Positions 38,685 to 48,414 of a stretch of DNA of 64,000 nucleotides are shown piece by piece. The stretch's first letter is position 1. Every line of letters starts with the position of its first letter. A program made the translations under genes and the position numbers. The notes below the pieces were generated by a model. The model saw nothing but the letters and a program-made list of their open reading frames with translations, was not told the origin of the DNA and made no database searches. The stretch is from an uncultured Armatimonadota bacterium (GTDB taxonomy: Bacteria > Armatimonadota > Fimbriimonadia > Fimbriimonadales > Fimbriimonadaceae), in the NCBI GenBank assembly GCA_903927345.1, contig CAIYMO010000017.1:1-64000 (forward strand). The letters run 5' to 3'.

Positions 38685-39574
38685 AGGTCAGGCTCTTGGC
38701 CCACGATGCGTCGATACGCATCAATGTACTTCGCCCGCGTCTTCTCGACAATATCAGCTGGAAGAACCGGCCCCGGAGGGTTCTTATCCCACCCGCTCGT
38801 CTCAAGATAATCCCGAACAAACTGCTTGTCAAAGCTAGGCTGGCTATGCCCAGCCTCGTACTGAGACCCGTCCCAATAGCGCGAGCTATCCGGAGTCAAG
38901 ACTTCATCGATCAGGATGATCCCATCCCCCGTCTCCCCAAACTCAAACTTGGTATCGGCAAGAATAATCCCCTTCGATGCCGCATGCGCCGAAGCCCGGC
39001 TGTAAAGCTCCAACGTCCAGTTTCGCAGCAACTCCGCGGTCTCCTTTCCAAGGCGATCAACCATGGTCGCAAACGAGATGTTTTCGTCGTGCCCCTCTTC
39101 TGCCTTTGTTGCAGGTGTAAAAATGGGCTCGCTTAAGTGGCTGGACTCAATCAATCCCGTAGGGAGCCCCAAACCGTGAACATCCGAACCAACGCGGTTG
39201 TACTCCTTCAGCAAAGAACCCGTGATATAGCCGCGAGCAACGCACTCAACTGGAATTGTCTTCGCTTTCTTGCAGAGCATTGACCTTCCCTTAAGCTCCG
39301 GCTGTGGTTTCTGACATCGAGCCTGAATTGTCTCAAAATCTGTCGACAGCACGTGGTTAGGGCATACGTCGGTAAGCAACCCAAACCAGAACGAACTGAT
39401 CTGGGTGAGAATGCACCCCTTATCCGGAATGCCGTTCGCCATGACCGCGTCAAAAGCAGAAATGCGATCTGTCGCAACAATCAGAACCGAGTCGCCCAGA
39501 TCGTAGACATCACGAACCTTGCCCGTGCGGGGAGCCGGTAAACCAAAAATGGCAGAGTGGAGCAGTTCGGGCAT
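38681..39574 (-). CDS. purC: Phosphoribosylaminoimidazole-succinocarboxamide synthase
   Basis: 297 aa; GKVRDVYDLGDSVLIVATDRISAFDAVMANGIPDKGCILTQISSFWF...VECVARGYITGSLLKEY...DEVLTPDSSRYWDGSQYE. Confidence 0.96.
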   Translation of the reverse strand: MPELLHSAIFGLPAPRTGKVRDVYDLGDSVLIVATDRISAFDAVMANGIPDKGCILTQISSFWFGLLTDVCPNHVLSTDFETIQARCQKPQPELKGRSMLCKKAKTIPVECVARGYITGSLLKEYNRVGSDVHGLGLPTGLIESSHLSEPIFTPATKAEEGHDENISFATMVDRLGKETAELLRNWTLELYSRASAHAASKGIILADTKFEFGETGDGIILIDEVLTPDSSRYWDGSQYEAGHSQPSFDKQFVRDYLETSGWDKNPPGPVLPADIVEKTRAKYIDAYRRIVGQEPDL

Positions 39575-39606
39575 CGGAAACCTAGTTTACCGATGCCCAA
39601 GCAGTA

Positions 39607-40239
39607 CTAGAAGGACATGCCTTCATAGTCGCGGAACAAGCCGACGACCTTTCCAATAACTTCAGTTTCGCGTGGGTCAACTTCAAACGGCTCGTATGCT
39701 GGATTGCTCGATACCAAGGAGACCTTTCCGGATGATTTGTGAATGCGCTTAATCGTCGCCTCGTCACCAACCCGAACCGCCATAACGTCCGACTGATGGA
39801 ACGTCTTCTGGGGGCGGATCACAACCAAGTCACGCGGCATGATGCCGTCTCCGACCATCGAATCACCTTTGACGCGAAGAAGGAATGCTCCGTCTACGTT
39901 TCGGACCATATCCGAAGGAACAGGAATCATTGCTTCCTTATCTTCCTCGGCTAGGACCGGAGCACCAGCCGCGATTGAACCTACGAGTGGGAGCATCGCA
40001 ACCTTAGAATTGCCTGGTGTGTACTTCGGGTGAGTGAGCTTGATCGATCTCGGAGTATTCGATCGAGAAATATAACCCTTGCGCTCAAGAGCGTCCAAGT
40101 GAACCGTCACGCCTCGCAGCGAACCGATCTCAAATCGAGTTCCAATTTCCCGGATGGAGGGTGGATAACCTTCGCCTTCCACATACTCCAGAACGAAATC
40201 GAGAATCTCTTGTTGCCGCTTTGTGAGTCCTTTCGCCAT
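39607..40239 (-). CDS. lexA: SOS repressor LexA
   Basis: 210 aa; LTKRQQEILDFVLEYVEGEGYPPSIREIGTRFEIGS...LPLVGSIAAGAPVLAEE (cleavage site AG)...FLLRVKGDSMVGDGIMPRDLVVI. Confidence 0.96.
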   Translation of the reverse strand: MAKGLTKRQQEILDFVLEYVEGEGYPPSIREIGTRFEIGSLRGVTVHLDALERKGYISRSNTPRSIKLTHPKYTPGNSKVAMLPLVGSIAAGAPVLAEEDKEAMIPVPSDMVRNVDGAFLLRVKGDSMVGDGIMPRDLVVIRPQKTFHQSDVMAVRVGDEATIKRIHKSSGKVSLVSSNPAYEPFEVDPRETEVIGKVVGLFRDYEGMSF

Positions 40240-40247
40240 CCGTGCCT

Positions 40248-40264
40248 TCTACCTATTAGGTAGA
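40248..40264. promoter_or_regulatory. Candidate LexA operator (17-bp perfect palindrome)
   Basis: TCTACCTATTAGGTAGA lies just downstream of the -10 and upstream of the lexA start. The half-element GTAGAC/GTCTAC recurs in the -35/-10 spacer (40284-40289). Confidence 0.65.
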
Positions 40265-40267
40265 CGG

Positions 40268-40296
40268 ATTATACGTCCTGTTTGTCTACTTGTCAA
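40268..40296 (-). promoter_or_regulatory. lexA promoter, consensus sigma70
   Basis: On the minus strand TTGACA (40296-40291), 17-bp spacer, TATAAT (40273-40268): both hexamers match the consensus exactly. Confidence 0.9.
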
Positions 40297-40359
40297 GGAT
40301 CGGGGAACAATTTTCTGTCATAATTCAGTTCTTCCCCAAGTAGGAGTAGGTGTTATCCC

Positions 40360-42048
40360 TTGTCAATCAGCACGGTTCGAGAGAAGTTTTTTGAAGGTGG
40401 TTGTGGAAAGTCGTTTTTGCTTTTCCTCTCCATCGCTATGGTCGTCACTATGGGCTACAGCTCATGCGGTAAATCCGCAAAGTTTTCCGCAACTGATGCA
40501 AAGGGCCAAAAGCTGGCAACCTTTGCAACGGTCGGAAATGTAGAGCTCCCAGTCGCATGGGTCGAAAAGGCTCAGGAGCAAATGGTTCAGCAGCAACTCG
40601 GTGGAAACACCCAACTGCTCGACCAACTCCCACCAACCTTTGCCGTCAGCCTCCAAACCCAGGCTGTCACCCAGGTCATTGAACAAGGCTACATGCTCGA
40701 AGCCGCACTTCAATCCGGTGTCAAGATCGACGAAGAATCGATCAAGAAGGAAATCACCGAAGAGAAGTTCCGCAAGTCGGTTCGAGACCAGCTCACCATG
40801 GGTGGTCAACTCAAATCCACCGCAACCGATGCCGAAGTGGACGCAAAGGTTAAAGAACTGACCCAAGGAAAGACCATTCCTGATCTCTACAAAGCCCAAA
40901 TGGCCGAGTTCGAGAAGAAGCTTCAGGACCCTGCCGAAAAGCCTCTCCTACAAGCCCAGTTCGGCCCAGCCGCCGCAATCGAGCAGATCAAGAATTCGAT
41001 CAAGCCAGATGAAGCAAAGGTCAAAGAAAGCTTCAAGCAGTACGACGTAAAGCGAATCCTCATTAAGGGATCCGACGAAGCCAAGGCAAAGAAGATCTAC
41101 GACGAAGTCAAAGCTGGCAAGAACTTTGAAGCCGCAATCGATCAGTACTCCGAAGAAGTTGCCGAAGCCGGCAAGAAGAAGAGCGACCGAACGATGCCGG
41201 TTCCGATGACCGCCATCGAGCGCTCCGCTGACCTTAAGCCAATCGCAGCCCTTCAGCCTAACGGATACACCGAACCGCTGAAGACGCCAGATGGCTTCTC
41301 CATCTTCAAGGTAGTCGGCATCAAGGCCAACGTTCCTGCTGATTTCGACAAGGACAAAGCGAAGTACCTCAACCAGTGGGTCGTCGCCGAAGCACAAAGC
41401 CAGTTCCAAAAGAAGATTGACGACCTCAAGAAGTCAACTCAACCTAAGTTCGAGCTCAAGGCATTCGAAGCCGCATACGCCCTTGGAAAGGGAATGATGG
41501 AGCAGAGCGACAAAGTCAGCCCTGAAATCCAAAAAGCGTACGACCTGGCAAAGGGCGTCGCAAAGGATGAGCCCGGCGCAGAACTCGCTGCAACCGTGGC
41601 CCTCGCCGCATTCCAAAAGATCTACGACACCCCAGGCGCCGACAAGGCTAAGCTGAAAGCTGACCGAATCGCTTCCGTTGCCAAGTACCTTGAGTTCAAG
41701 GATAACTGGGATCTCCGAAAGGAAGTCATCACCGATCTCAAGGATCAAAAGAAGGGCGACGACGCATACAACCAGCTTCTGATTGCATTGGACAAGAACA
41801 CCAAGTACGATGCTAACGGACAACGCGTCTACAGCGACATCGCGGCAAGCTTCAAGGAGCTTCAGACCGCATCGTTGGTCAAGGCCGAGCAAGAAAAGGA
41901 ATTCCGAGGACGACAAGAAGAATGGCAAAAAGCAAAGGCCGATTACGACAAGACCGAAGCCGAACTCGCCAAGCAGCAGAAGGAAGAAGAGGCGCGCCAG
42001 AAAGCCGCTCAGCCCAAAGCTCCCTCAGCCCCGGCTCCGAAGAAGTAA
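40360..42048 (+). CDS. SurA/PrsA-like peptidyl-prolyl isomerase (PpiC-type) lipoprotein or secreted protein
   Basis: 562 aa, TTG start; parvulin-like VKRILIKGSDEAKAKKIYDEVKAGKNFEAAIDQYSEE...AIAALQPNGYTEPLKTPDGFSIFKVVG; N-terminal hydrophobic segment. Confidence 0.75.
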   Translation: MSISTVREKFFEGGCGKSFLLFLSIAMVVTMGYSSCGKSAKFSATDAKGQKLATFATVGNVELPVAWVEKAQEQMVQQQLGGNTQLLDQLPPTFAVSLQTQAVTQVIEQGYMLEAALQSGVKIDEESIKKEITEEKFRKSVRDQLTMGGQLKSTATDAEVDAKVKELTQGKTIPDLYKAQMAEFEKKLQDPAEKPLLQAQFGPAAAIEQIKNSIKPDEAKVKESFKQYDVKRILIKGSDEAKAKKIYDEVKAGKNFEAAIDQYSEEVAEAGKKKSDRTMPVPMTAIERSADLKPIAALQPNGYTEPLKTPDGFSIFKVVGIKANVPADFDKDKAKYLNQWVVAEAQSQFQKKIDDLKKSTQPKFELKAFEAAYALGKGMMEQSDKVSPEIQKAYDLAKGVAKDEPGAELAATVALAAFQKIYDTPGADKAKLKADRIASVAKYLEFKDNWDLRKEVITDLKDQKKGDDAYNQLLIALDKNTKYDANGQRVYSDIAASFKELQTASLVKAEQEKEFRGRQEEWQKAKADYDKTEAELAKQQKEEEARQKAAQPKAPSAPAPKK

Positions 42049-42758
42049 CCCCCAAGCTCACGCTGGTGGCAACTCCAATCGGGAACCTAGGAGATATTTC
42101 TCCTAGGTCCCGTTTGGCATTAATCGAAGCGGATATTTGGGTTGTCGAGGACACCCGGATAAGCTCCAAGCTCGGTCACGTGCTGGAAGTCAAAAAGCCG
42201 ATGCGTGTGGCAAACGATCACACCGACGACTACAAGCTCAACCAGATTCTCGATGAGATCGAAGCAGGCAGAACTGCCGCAGTTCTCACCGACGGTGGTG
42301 CCCCCGGCGTAAGCGATCCCGGTTCAAGGCTCGCCGACCTAGCTCACGAGCGAGGAATCGAAGTCGATGCAATCCCGGGTCCATCCGCCCCGATCACCGC
42401 AATCATGCTCTCCGGGTACTACGCCCAGAGGTTTGCCTTCCTCGGATTCTTGGGTCGAACTAAAGGTGCGATGAGGAAGGAATTGGCTCAATACGTTGAT
42501 TCTCCGTACACTCTTGTGCTGTTCGAATCACCCCACCGATTCCGAAATCTGCTCGAAGTCACTGCAGAAGTGCTAGGTTTTCGTCGATATGCCATATGTA
42601 GGGAGATAACTAAGCTGAACCAGCAAGTTTTCCGGAGCACTCTTCCGATCATTCCTAATGAGGACGAAGTACCCGGCAAAGGGGAATTCACGATCGTGGT
42701 AGAAGGGCACCGCAGATCTCCTCAGGATGCAGAACATGCTAAACTTGATTTTGAGTGA
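41922..42758 (+). CDS. rsmI: 16S rRNA (cytidine1402-2'-O)-methyltransferase
   Basis: LVATPIGNLGDISPRSRLALIEADIWVVEDTR...VLTDGGAPGVSDPGSRLADLA...AIPGPSAPITAIMLSG...FLGFLGRTKG. The true start is probably downstream of 41922, around 42040-42066, near the end of the preceding gene. Confidence 0.92.
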   Translation: MAKSKGRLRQDRSRTRQAAEGRRGAPESRSAQSSLSPGSEEVTPKLTLVATPIGNLGDISPRSRLALIEADIWVVEDTRISSKLGHVLEVKKPMRVANDHTDDYKLNQILDEIEAGRTAAVLTDGGAPGVSDPGSRLADLAHERGIEVDAIPGPSAPITAIMLSGYYAQRFAFLGFLGRTKGAMRKELAQYVDSPYTLVLFESPHRFRNLLEVTAEVLGFRRYAICREITKLNQQVFRSTLPIIPNEDEVPGKGEFTIVVEGHRRSPQDAEHAKLDFE

Positions 42759-42774
42759 GGACTCTGGAAACAGA

Positions 42775-43716
42775 ATGAATTTTGTGCTTAAGCGACTGGT
42801 AGTCATTATGGGGGTAGCGTTTGCTCTTGCAACCGCGTCATTCGCCCAAAACTCGGCGACCGCCAAGCCCTACACTCTGAAGCCTGAGGACGTTATTCGA
42901 ATTCAGGTTTTCAATCAGCAGCAGATCGCTGCTGATGTCCCAGTGGGCGAAGACGGCAACATCGCCGCTCCGTTCGTTGGTGTCCTTTATGCAGAAGGCA
43001 AGACTCTCGACGAGATCGAGAAAGAGCTGTTCGCACTCTACAAGAAGAAGCTTCTGCTCCGAGATCCAATTGTCTCGGTTACCGTCATCCAATACCGACG
43101 CCTCAAGGCGAGCATCAACGGTCAGGTCAACCGCTCAGGCGAAATCATCTTCCGCCCCGGCGACACGATCATCAACCTGCTTTCTGCCGGCGGTGGCTAC
43201 ATCTCCGACCGAGCTGACGCTCGGCGAGCAACTCTGCGACGAAAGAACTCGAAAGAGCTGATCCCCGTCGATCTCTACGCGCTCACCGTTTTTGGTGACA
43301 ACTCGCAGAATTACGAACTCCAGGACGGCGACGTTCTGGACATTCCCGAAGAGCAACGAAACCGAATCATGGTCCTTGGCCAGGTCCGATCTCCAGGTCT
43401 CTACCCATACCGAGAAACCATGCGCCTCATGGACGCCGTTTCCGTCTCAGGTGGTGAAGTTCCTTACCGAGCACGAACCTCAAAGGCTTACGTCATGCGA
43501 GAGCTCCCAGGCCGACCTGGCGAGTACGTCCGAATCAACGCTGACCTCGTCAAGTTCCTCAACAAGGGCGACTCTATGCAGAACATCAAGTTGCTTCCTG
43601 GTGACCTCGTCTACATCCCAGCGACCAACACGCCTGACTTCCAGCAGTTGAACTCGATTGTTAACTCGATCTTCATCTTCAACTCGCTCGGTAACCTCTT
43701 CGGCTTCCGCTTCTAA
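42775..43716 (+). CDS. Polysaccharide export (Wza-like, Poly_export + SLBB) protein
   Basis: ATG 42775; YTLKPEDVIRIQVFNQQQIAADVPVGEDGNIAAPFVGVLYAEGKTLDEIEKEL...VMVLGQVRSPGLYPYRETMRLMDAVSVSGGE...LLPGDLVYIP. Confidence 0.9.
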   Translation: MNFVLKRLVVIMGVAFALATASFAQNSATAKPYTLKPEDVIRIQVFNQQQIAADVPVGEDGNIAAPFVGVLYAEGKTLDEIEKELFALYKKKLLLRDPIVSVTVIQYRRLKASINGQVNRSGEIIFRPGDTIINLLSAGGGYISDRADARRATLRRKNSKELIPVDLYALTVFGDNSQNYELQDGDVLDIPEEQRNRIMVLGQVRSPGLYPYRETMRLMDAVSVSGGEVPYRARTSKAYVMRELPGRPGEYVRINADLVKFLNKGDSMQNIKLLPGDLVYIPATNTPDFQQLNSIVNSIFIFNSLGNLFGFRF

Positions 43717-43743
43717 TCACATAACAGAAGAAGAAGCAAAACG

Positions 43744-43783
43744 AAACGGGTCTGATCTCCAAGAGAATCAGACCCGTTTTTTT
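43744..43783 (+). terminator. Rho-independent terminator
   Basis: aaacgggtctgat ... atcagacccgttt ttttt: 13-bp perfect stem followed by a T-run. Confidence 0.92.
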
Positions 43784-43800
43784 GTTCTAAGACTACAGTC

Positions 43801-44574
43801 TTAAGCGTTCTCGGGTTGTTGCAGATACTGCAACGACTGTCGAAGGCACTCGAACGGATCTTCGCCGTAACAGTCATCCTGCTCAACAATCCCCCACTGG
43901 GTTCCCGCCGTCCGAAGCGCAGGCAAAATCTTGTGCCAAGCGAGGTTGCCCTTACCTACCGGAGCCATGCGGATCTCGCCCTTCACAACTGCCTTGTCCT
44001 TCAGGTGAACGACGTCAAGCCGCCCCTTCATCTGACCAATCAGATCCGCACAGTCAACCCCTGCGTGGACGATCCAGTACGTGTCCATGATGAACTGCAA
44101 TCGAGGGTCCGCCTCCGATCGCAAAATGTCATAAGCCTTCTTGCCGCCCTTCTCTTCAAACTCCACCGCATGGTTGTGATAGCAGAAAGAAATGCCTTCC
44201 TTGCCAAACGCCTCAATCACGCGATTGGCGTCCTTAACCCATTCGCGCCAAGCCGGAGCCCCGCCATCAAAGCACTTCTTCGGCGCCATGCCGATCCCAA
44301 CATGGGTACACCCGATTGTCTTGTGCAGCTGAATCTCAGCATCTGTCTTGGTGAGAAGGTTGTCCCAAGGTCGGTGCGTCGCACAGCAAACAAGGTTGTA
44401 CTCATGAAGCCAATCCCGTAGCTGCTCCGGAGAGACTTCTTTCTCAAAGGCCTCCACCGCCGAAATTTGGACTCCCTTGTAGCCCATCTCGTGAACGCGC
44501 TGAAGCGCAGTGCGTAGACCAGCTGCGGTCTTAACGTGCTCTCGTAATGTGTAGAACTGTGCTGCCCATTTCAT
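43801..44574 (-). CDS. Sugar phosphate isomerase/epimerase (TIM-barrel, AP-endonuclease-2-like)
   Basis: 257 aa; KWAAQFYTLREHVKTAAGLRTALQRVHEMGYKGVQISA...CCATHRPWDNLL...FCYHNHAVEFEE...LQFIMDTYWIVHAGVDCADLI. Confidence 0.88.
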   Translation of the reverse strand: MKWAAQFYTLREHVKTAAGLRTALQRVHEMGYKGVQISAVEAFEKEVSPEQLRDWLHEYNLVCCATHRPWDNLLTKTDAEIQLHKTIGCTHVGIGMAPKKCFDGGAPAWREWVKDANRVIEAFGKEGISFCYHNHAVEFEEKGGKKAYDILRSEADPRLQFIMDTYWIVHAGVDCADLIGQMKGRLDVVHLKDKAVVKGEIRMAPVGKGNLAWHKILPALRTAGTQWGIVEQDDCYGEDPFECLRQSLQYLQQPENA

Positions 44575-45617
44575 GGTTGTAACTCCGCGAGTTCGACTCG
44601 CTCCCCGCCCCTGCGGGAACTCTCATAAATCGATAGGATCACCTTCAGTGGCTCCAACGCCGCTCGGCCCGTTACAAACGGGGCACGGTCTTCAATAACC
44701 GCATCAGTGAAGTCCTGAATCTGCAATCCATGCTGAACATGGAACGGAGCCGTCGGGTCCTCATCAAGCTCATGATCCTTGCCCAAAACCACCGCGGGTC
44801 CAAACGGCTCATGCTCGCTGGTCTCTTTGGTCACCCAAACCTTCGCTCGGTCACCTTCAATAACAACGGTCCCCTTGGTTCCATGAACCTCAAGCCGCTC
44901 TGAAAGCCCTGGATAGAACGAAGTCGAACCCTGGATAAATCCAGCCGCTCCGTTGTTGTACTCAACCATCGCCATTGCCGAGTCCTCAACCTCGATGTTG
45001 TGCATCCCGGTCCTTACCCGAGCCTGAACCGCCTTCACGCCGCCCATAATCCACTGGATCATGTCGATGTAATGCACGCTCTGGTTCATCAGCGCGCCGC
45101 CGCCGTCCATCGCCCAAGTGCCTCTCCAGCCCGCGCTGTCATAGTATCCCTGGCTTCGATACCACTTCGTGATCGAGTCCCCTTGCAAAAGCGTTCCGAG
45201 CTCCCCGCTCTGCGCCGCATCATGCAAGCGTCGAATATCCCGCGCGAACCGGTGCTGACTGATACAACCAAGCTTAACGCCCGCCGCTTCCGCCGCCTCA
45301 ACCATCCGAATCCCGTTGACGAGAGTAATGTCCAACGGCTTCTCGGTCAAAACATGCTTGCCTGCCTGCGCCGCCCGAACTGTATAGTCTGCGTGCATCC
45401 CACTCGGAAGGCAGATCAGAACCGCATCAACCTCTTTAAGGAGCTCATCAAAGTTATCAAAACCCCGGACCCCATACTCCTCAGCCCGAGCCGCCAGCCT
45501 GGACGAAACCTCGTCACAAACACCAATCAGCTCCGCCCCAACGGTCCGCTTCACCGCGTCGCAATGCGACTTCGAGATATTGCCGCATCCCAAAACGCCG
45601 TACCGAACCAAACTCAT
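44571..45617 (-). CDS. Gfo/Idh/MocA-family oxidoreductase
   Basis: 348 aa; RYGVLGCGNISKSHCDAVKR...LICLPSGMHADYTVRAAQAGKHVLTEKPLDI...GGGALMNQSVHYIDMIQWIMG. Confidence 0.92.
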   Translation of the reverse strand: MSLVRYGVLGCGNISKSHCDAVKRTVGAELIGVCDEVSSRLAARAEEYGVRGFDNFDELLKEVDAVLICLPSGMHADYTVRAAQAGKHVLTEKPLDITLVNGIRMVEAAEAAGVKLGCISQHRFARDIRRLHDAAQSGELGTLLQGDSITKWYRSQGYYDSAGWRGTWAMDGGGALMNQSVHYIDMIQWIMGGVKAVQARVRTGMHNIEVEDSAMAMVEYNNGAAGFIQGSTSFYPGLSERLEVHGTKGTVVIEGDRAKVWVTKETSEHEPFGPAVVLGKDHELDEDPTAPFHVQHGLQIQDFTDAVIEDRAPFVTGRAALEPLKVILSIYESSRRGGERVELAELQP

Positions 45618-46408
45618 AGCTCCTCCAGTATGCCCTTGATGGCCGTCGATGCGATCCCAAAAGATTCAGTTCCCGAAAATCCGCCCCGGTCACCCGCGAA
45701 CTGCAAGTGCGGCTCAATCGAGAGAACTCCCTCCCAGCCTTCAGAAACTAACCACGTCAAGGTCTCTCGAACCTGGCCAACTCCCTCACCCGCCGGAACA
45801 ACCTTTCCATCTTCCCGGGCATCCTTTATATGAATCGTCTCAAGGTAAGGCAGCAACCAAGGGAACCAGTCCTTCATCGCAAAATACCCATGCTGAACGG
45901 AGTTCGCAAAGTCAAACGCCGCCCGGAAGTGCTCAGAATGGAACCGCTCAAACAACCGCTGAGCATTCGCAGGAATCGAACCGTAATACCGCCCATCATT
46001 CTCATGGAGCAACACCACACCAAGTTCCTCCGCCAAGGCCACCTGCGGAGCCATCCAAGCCTCAATCTCCGCCCAATCGTCTCCTTCCGGAGTAAAGATC
46101 CGAATCCGATCGATCCCCACCAGAGAAGCAATCTGACTGGCGCGCATCAGCTTCGCCAGCTCATCCTGAGCCGACCCCTCAGCAACCGTCACCTTGTTGA
46201 TCGGCGACGCGACGCAGTTGAACCCAAGACCCGCTGCCTCAACCTGGCTCTTCGCCTCAAGCACCTCGGTATCCGAAAGAAGCATCACGTTCTTCCCAAA
46301 CGCCGTACGGAGATCAATCAGCCCGATCCCCTGCTCCTTCAGCTGCGCCAGCTGTACAGTCAAATCAGCATCAATCTCGTCCGCAAAAGCACTCAGCACA
46401 AATCCCAT
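45614..46408 (-). CDS. Sugar phosphate isomerase/epimerase
   Basis: 264 aa; FVLSAFADEIDADLTVQLAQLKEQGIGLIDLR...VLLHENDGRYYGSIPANAQRLFERF...TIHIKDAREDGKVVPAGEGVGQVRETL. Overlaps the oxidoreductase by 4 nt. Confidence 0.88.
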   Translation of the reverse strand: MGFVLSAFADEIDADLTVQLAQLKEQGIGLIDLRTAFGKNVMLLSDTEVLEAKSQVEAAGLGFNCVASPINKVTVAEGSAQDELAKLMRASQIASLVGIDRIRIFTPEGDDWAEIEAWMAPQVALAEELGVVLLHENDGRYYGSIPANAQRLFERFHSEHFRAAFDFANSVQHGYFAMKDWFPWLLPYLETIHIKDAREDGKVVPAGEGVGQVRETLTWLVSEGWEGVLSIEPHLQFAGDRGGFSGTESFGIASTAIKGILEEL

Positions 46409-46720
46409 GAATGGCTTCGGTATATCACATTCCAGTTACGAAAAACCCAGCTATTCAGCGACATCCAAAACCAACCGAAACAACCCCAAAAAACGCGATC
46501 CCTGTCGAACCTAACAGGTGTAAAACGACCCAAAAAAGTACACACGCTCATTGTGTTTACTTTGGCTGGCTCTAACGAATCTTTCGCTCCCGTGGCATTC
46601 GTCGACGACGAAGACCACCACGCGTACGAAGAACCGAAAGCAGTCAAAGCCCTACCAAGCCAACCTCTCCCGAAGAGTGGTCGAAGGTGGACTCCAAGAG
46701 ACCGAACGCCAAAAGGTGGC

Positions 46721-48190
46721 CTAACCCGCCGATCGCGCCCGCATCGAAGCCCAGTCGCGCAACGCCGAGATATCCTCAGCCATCATCACGCTGAGCGGAA
46801 CGCACGCCTCGACTTCTGCCGCTAAATCAGCCTGTGTCAGCTCCCGCTTCTCAAAGAACGCCCGTTGAAGGGCGGCGAGCACACAGGTCTCGATCTCGGC
46901 ACCATTGAAGCCCTCACTCTTCTCCGCCAAAACCTTCAGCTTGTACTTTTTCGGATCGCGCTTCCGCTTCCCAATATGGATCCGGAAGATATCCTCCCGT
47001 TCCTTCTGCTCAGGGAGATCGATGAAGAAGATCTCATCAAATCGGCCCTTACGCAGAAGCTCCGGCGGCAGTGCCGAAACATCGTTTCCGGTCGCAACAA
47101 TAAACACCGGCGACTTCTTCTCCTGCATCCAAGTCAAGAACGTCGCAAAAACGCGCGAAGAAGCACCGCTATCCCCCGAATTCCGAGTCCCCGCAAACGC
47201 CTTCTCCAGCTCATCGACCCACAAAATACAGGGCGATATCGCCTCAGCCGTAGCCAGCGCCTTCCGCATCTGCATCTCGCTCTGCCCAACGTACTGGCCA
47301 AAGATCGAACCAACATCAAGCCGCAACATCGGCAAGTTCCATAGCGAAGCAATCGCCTTCGCCGTCAAAGACTTTCCGCAACCCTGAACGCCTAGCATCA
47401 GGATGCCCTTCGGAGCCGGAATCCCAAATTCCCGCGCCGCATCCGTAAAGTTGCCCGTCCGCTGATTAAGCCAATCCTTGAGGATATTCATCCCCCCAAC
47501 ATCGCTGAGCGAACTGTCCGGCTGGAAATACTGCAGAACGCCAGACTTCCGAACAACCTGCTCCTTCTCCTTCTGAATCACGCCCGGATCAAACGTCTTC
47601 GACTCAACAATCGACCGAGCCAGAACTGCCTCAACCTCGTTGATCGTCAACCCCTGAGCGCTCTTCACAATCCGCTCCCGGTTATCCGCGGTCAGCTCGA
47701 TCTTCGACCGAATCTCCTCCGGCAACGATCCATAAGCCGTATCCAGCAACTTCCCAATCTCATCGCCATCCGGCAAAGGGAAGTTCAGCAACGAAACATC
47801 CTTTTCAATATCTGGGTGAAGCTCCAGAGGCGAACCCGTCAAAATCAGTGAGGTCTTCTTCTCACGCAATCGCGCCGCAATGTCCCTCAACAGCCGCAGC
47901 ACCCGAGGGTCGCGCATATAGTGATGAAAATCCCGCAACATCACAATCGTGCCGTCCGGGGCCTCATAAACCTGCGCAAGCGCCTCCAGCTCGGGCGAAA
48001 GCGTGCTCTTCGCCCCCGAACCCAACACCGGCTTCATCCCCTGAGTCAGCGACCACGTATGCAAAGTTCGCGAAAGGGTCGTCGCAATGGACTGCAGCGC
48101 AAGCTCAACCCGCCGCTCCTCATAAGACACGACGTACAGGATTGGGTACTTCGACCTGATCAGGGTTTCGATCTCGCGCTTTGAATCCAT
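46721..48190 (-). CDS. AAA+ ATPase (Ycf46-like)
   Basis: 489 aa; [24 protein letters not shown]...[44 protein letters not shown]...[11 protein letters not shown]...[30 protein letters not shown]. Confidence 0.9.
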   Translation of the reverse strand: [489 protein letters not shown]

Positions 48191-48414
48191 ATGACAATGA
48201 ATCTACCCCTCAAACGCCAATTCCGTTGCAGGAATCAGGATTGGGTAGAAATGCCCCCATTTCAAGGGACTGTGGAACCTTTTAAGGTCTCTTAACTGTA
48301 TTTCTGTGCGAACCAATGGAGAAACTGATATCGGTTTACCGACGATTAAAGAAGGGAACTACTGAACCTTCCGCAGTCATAAACGTTCAATTTAAAGTAG
48401 AGGATAAGGAAACC

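Noticed and set aside
46549-46680. Possible remnant of a small ribosomal protein (S21-like 'LAGSNESF')
   Set aside because: Resemblance is limited to a few residues; no ATG, no continuous S21-like frame, no SD.
45830-46825. 331-aa + strand ORF spanning the epimerase gene and intergenic region
   Set aside because: Mostly antisense to a clear epimerase gene, with Arg/His/Pro-rich shadow composition.
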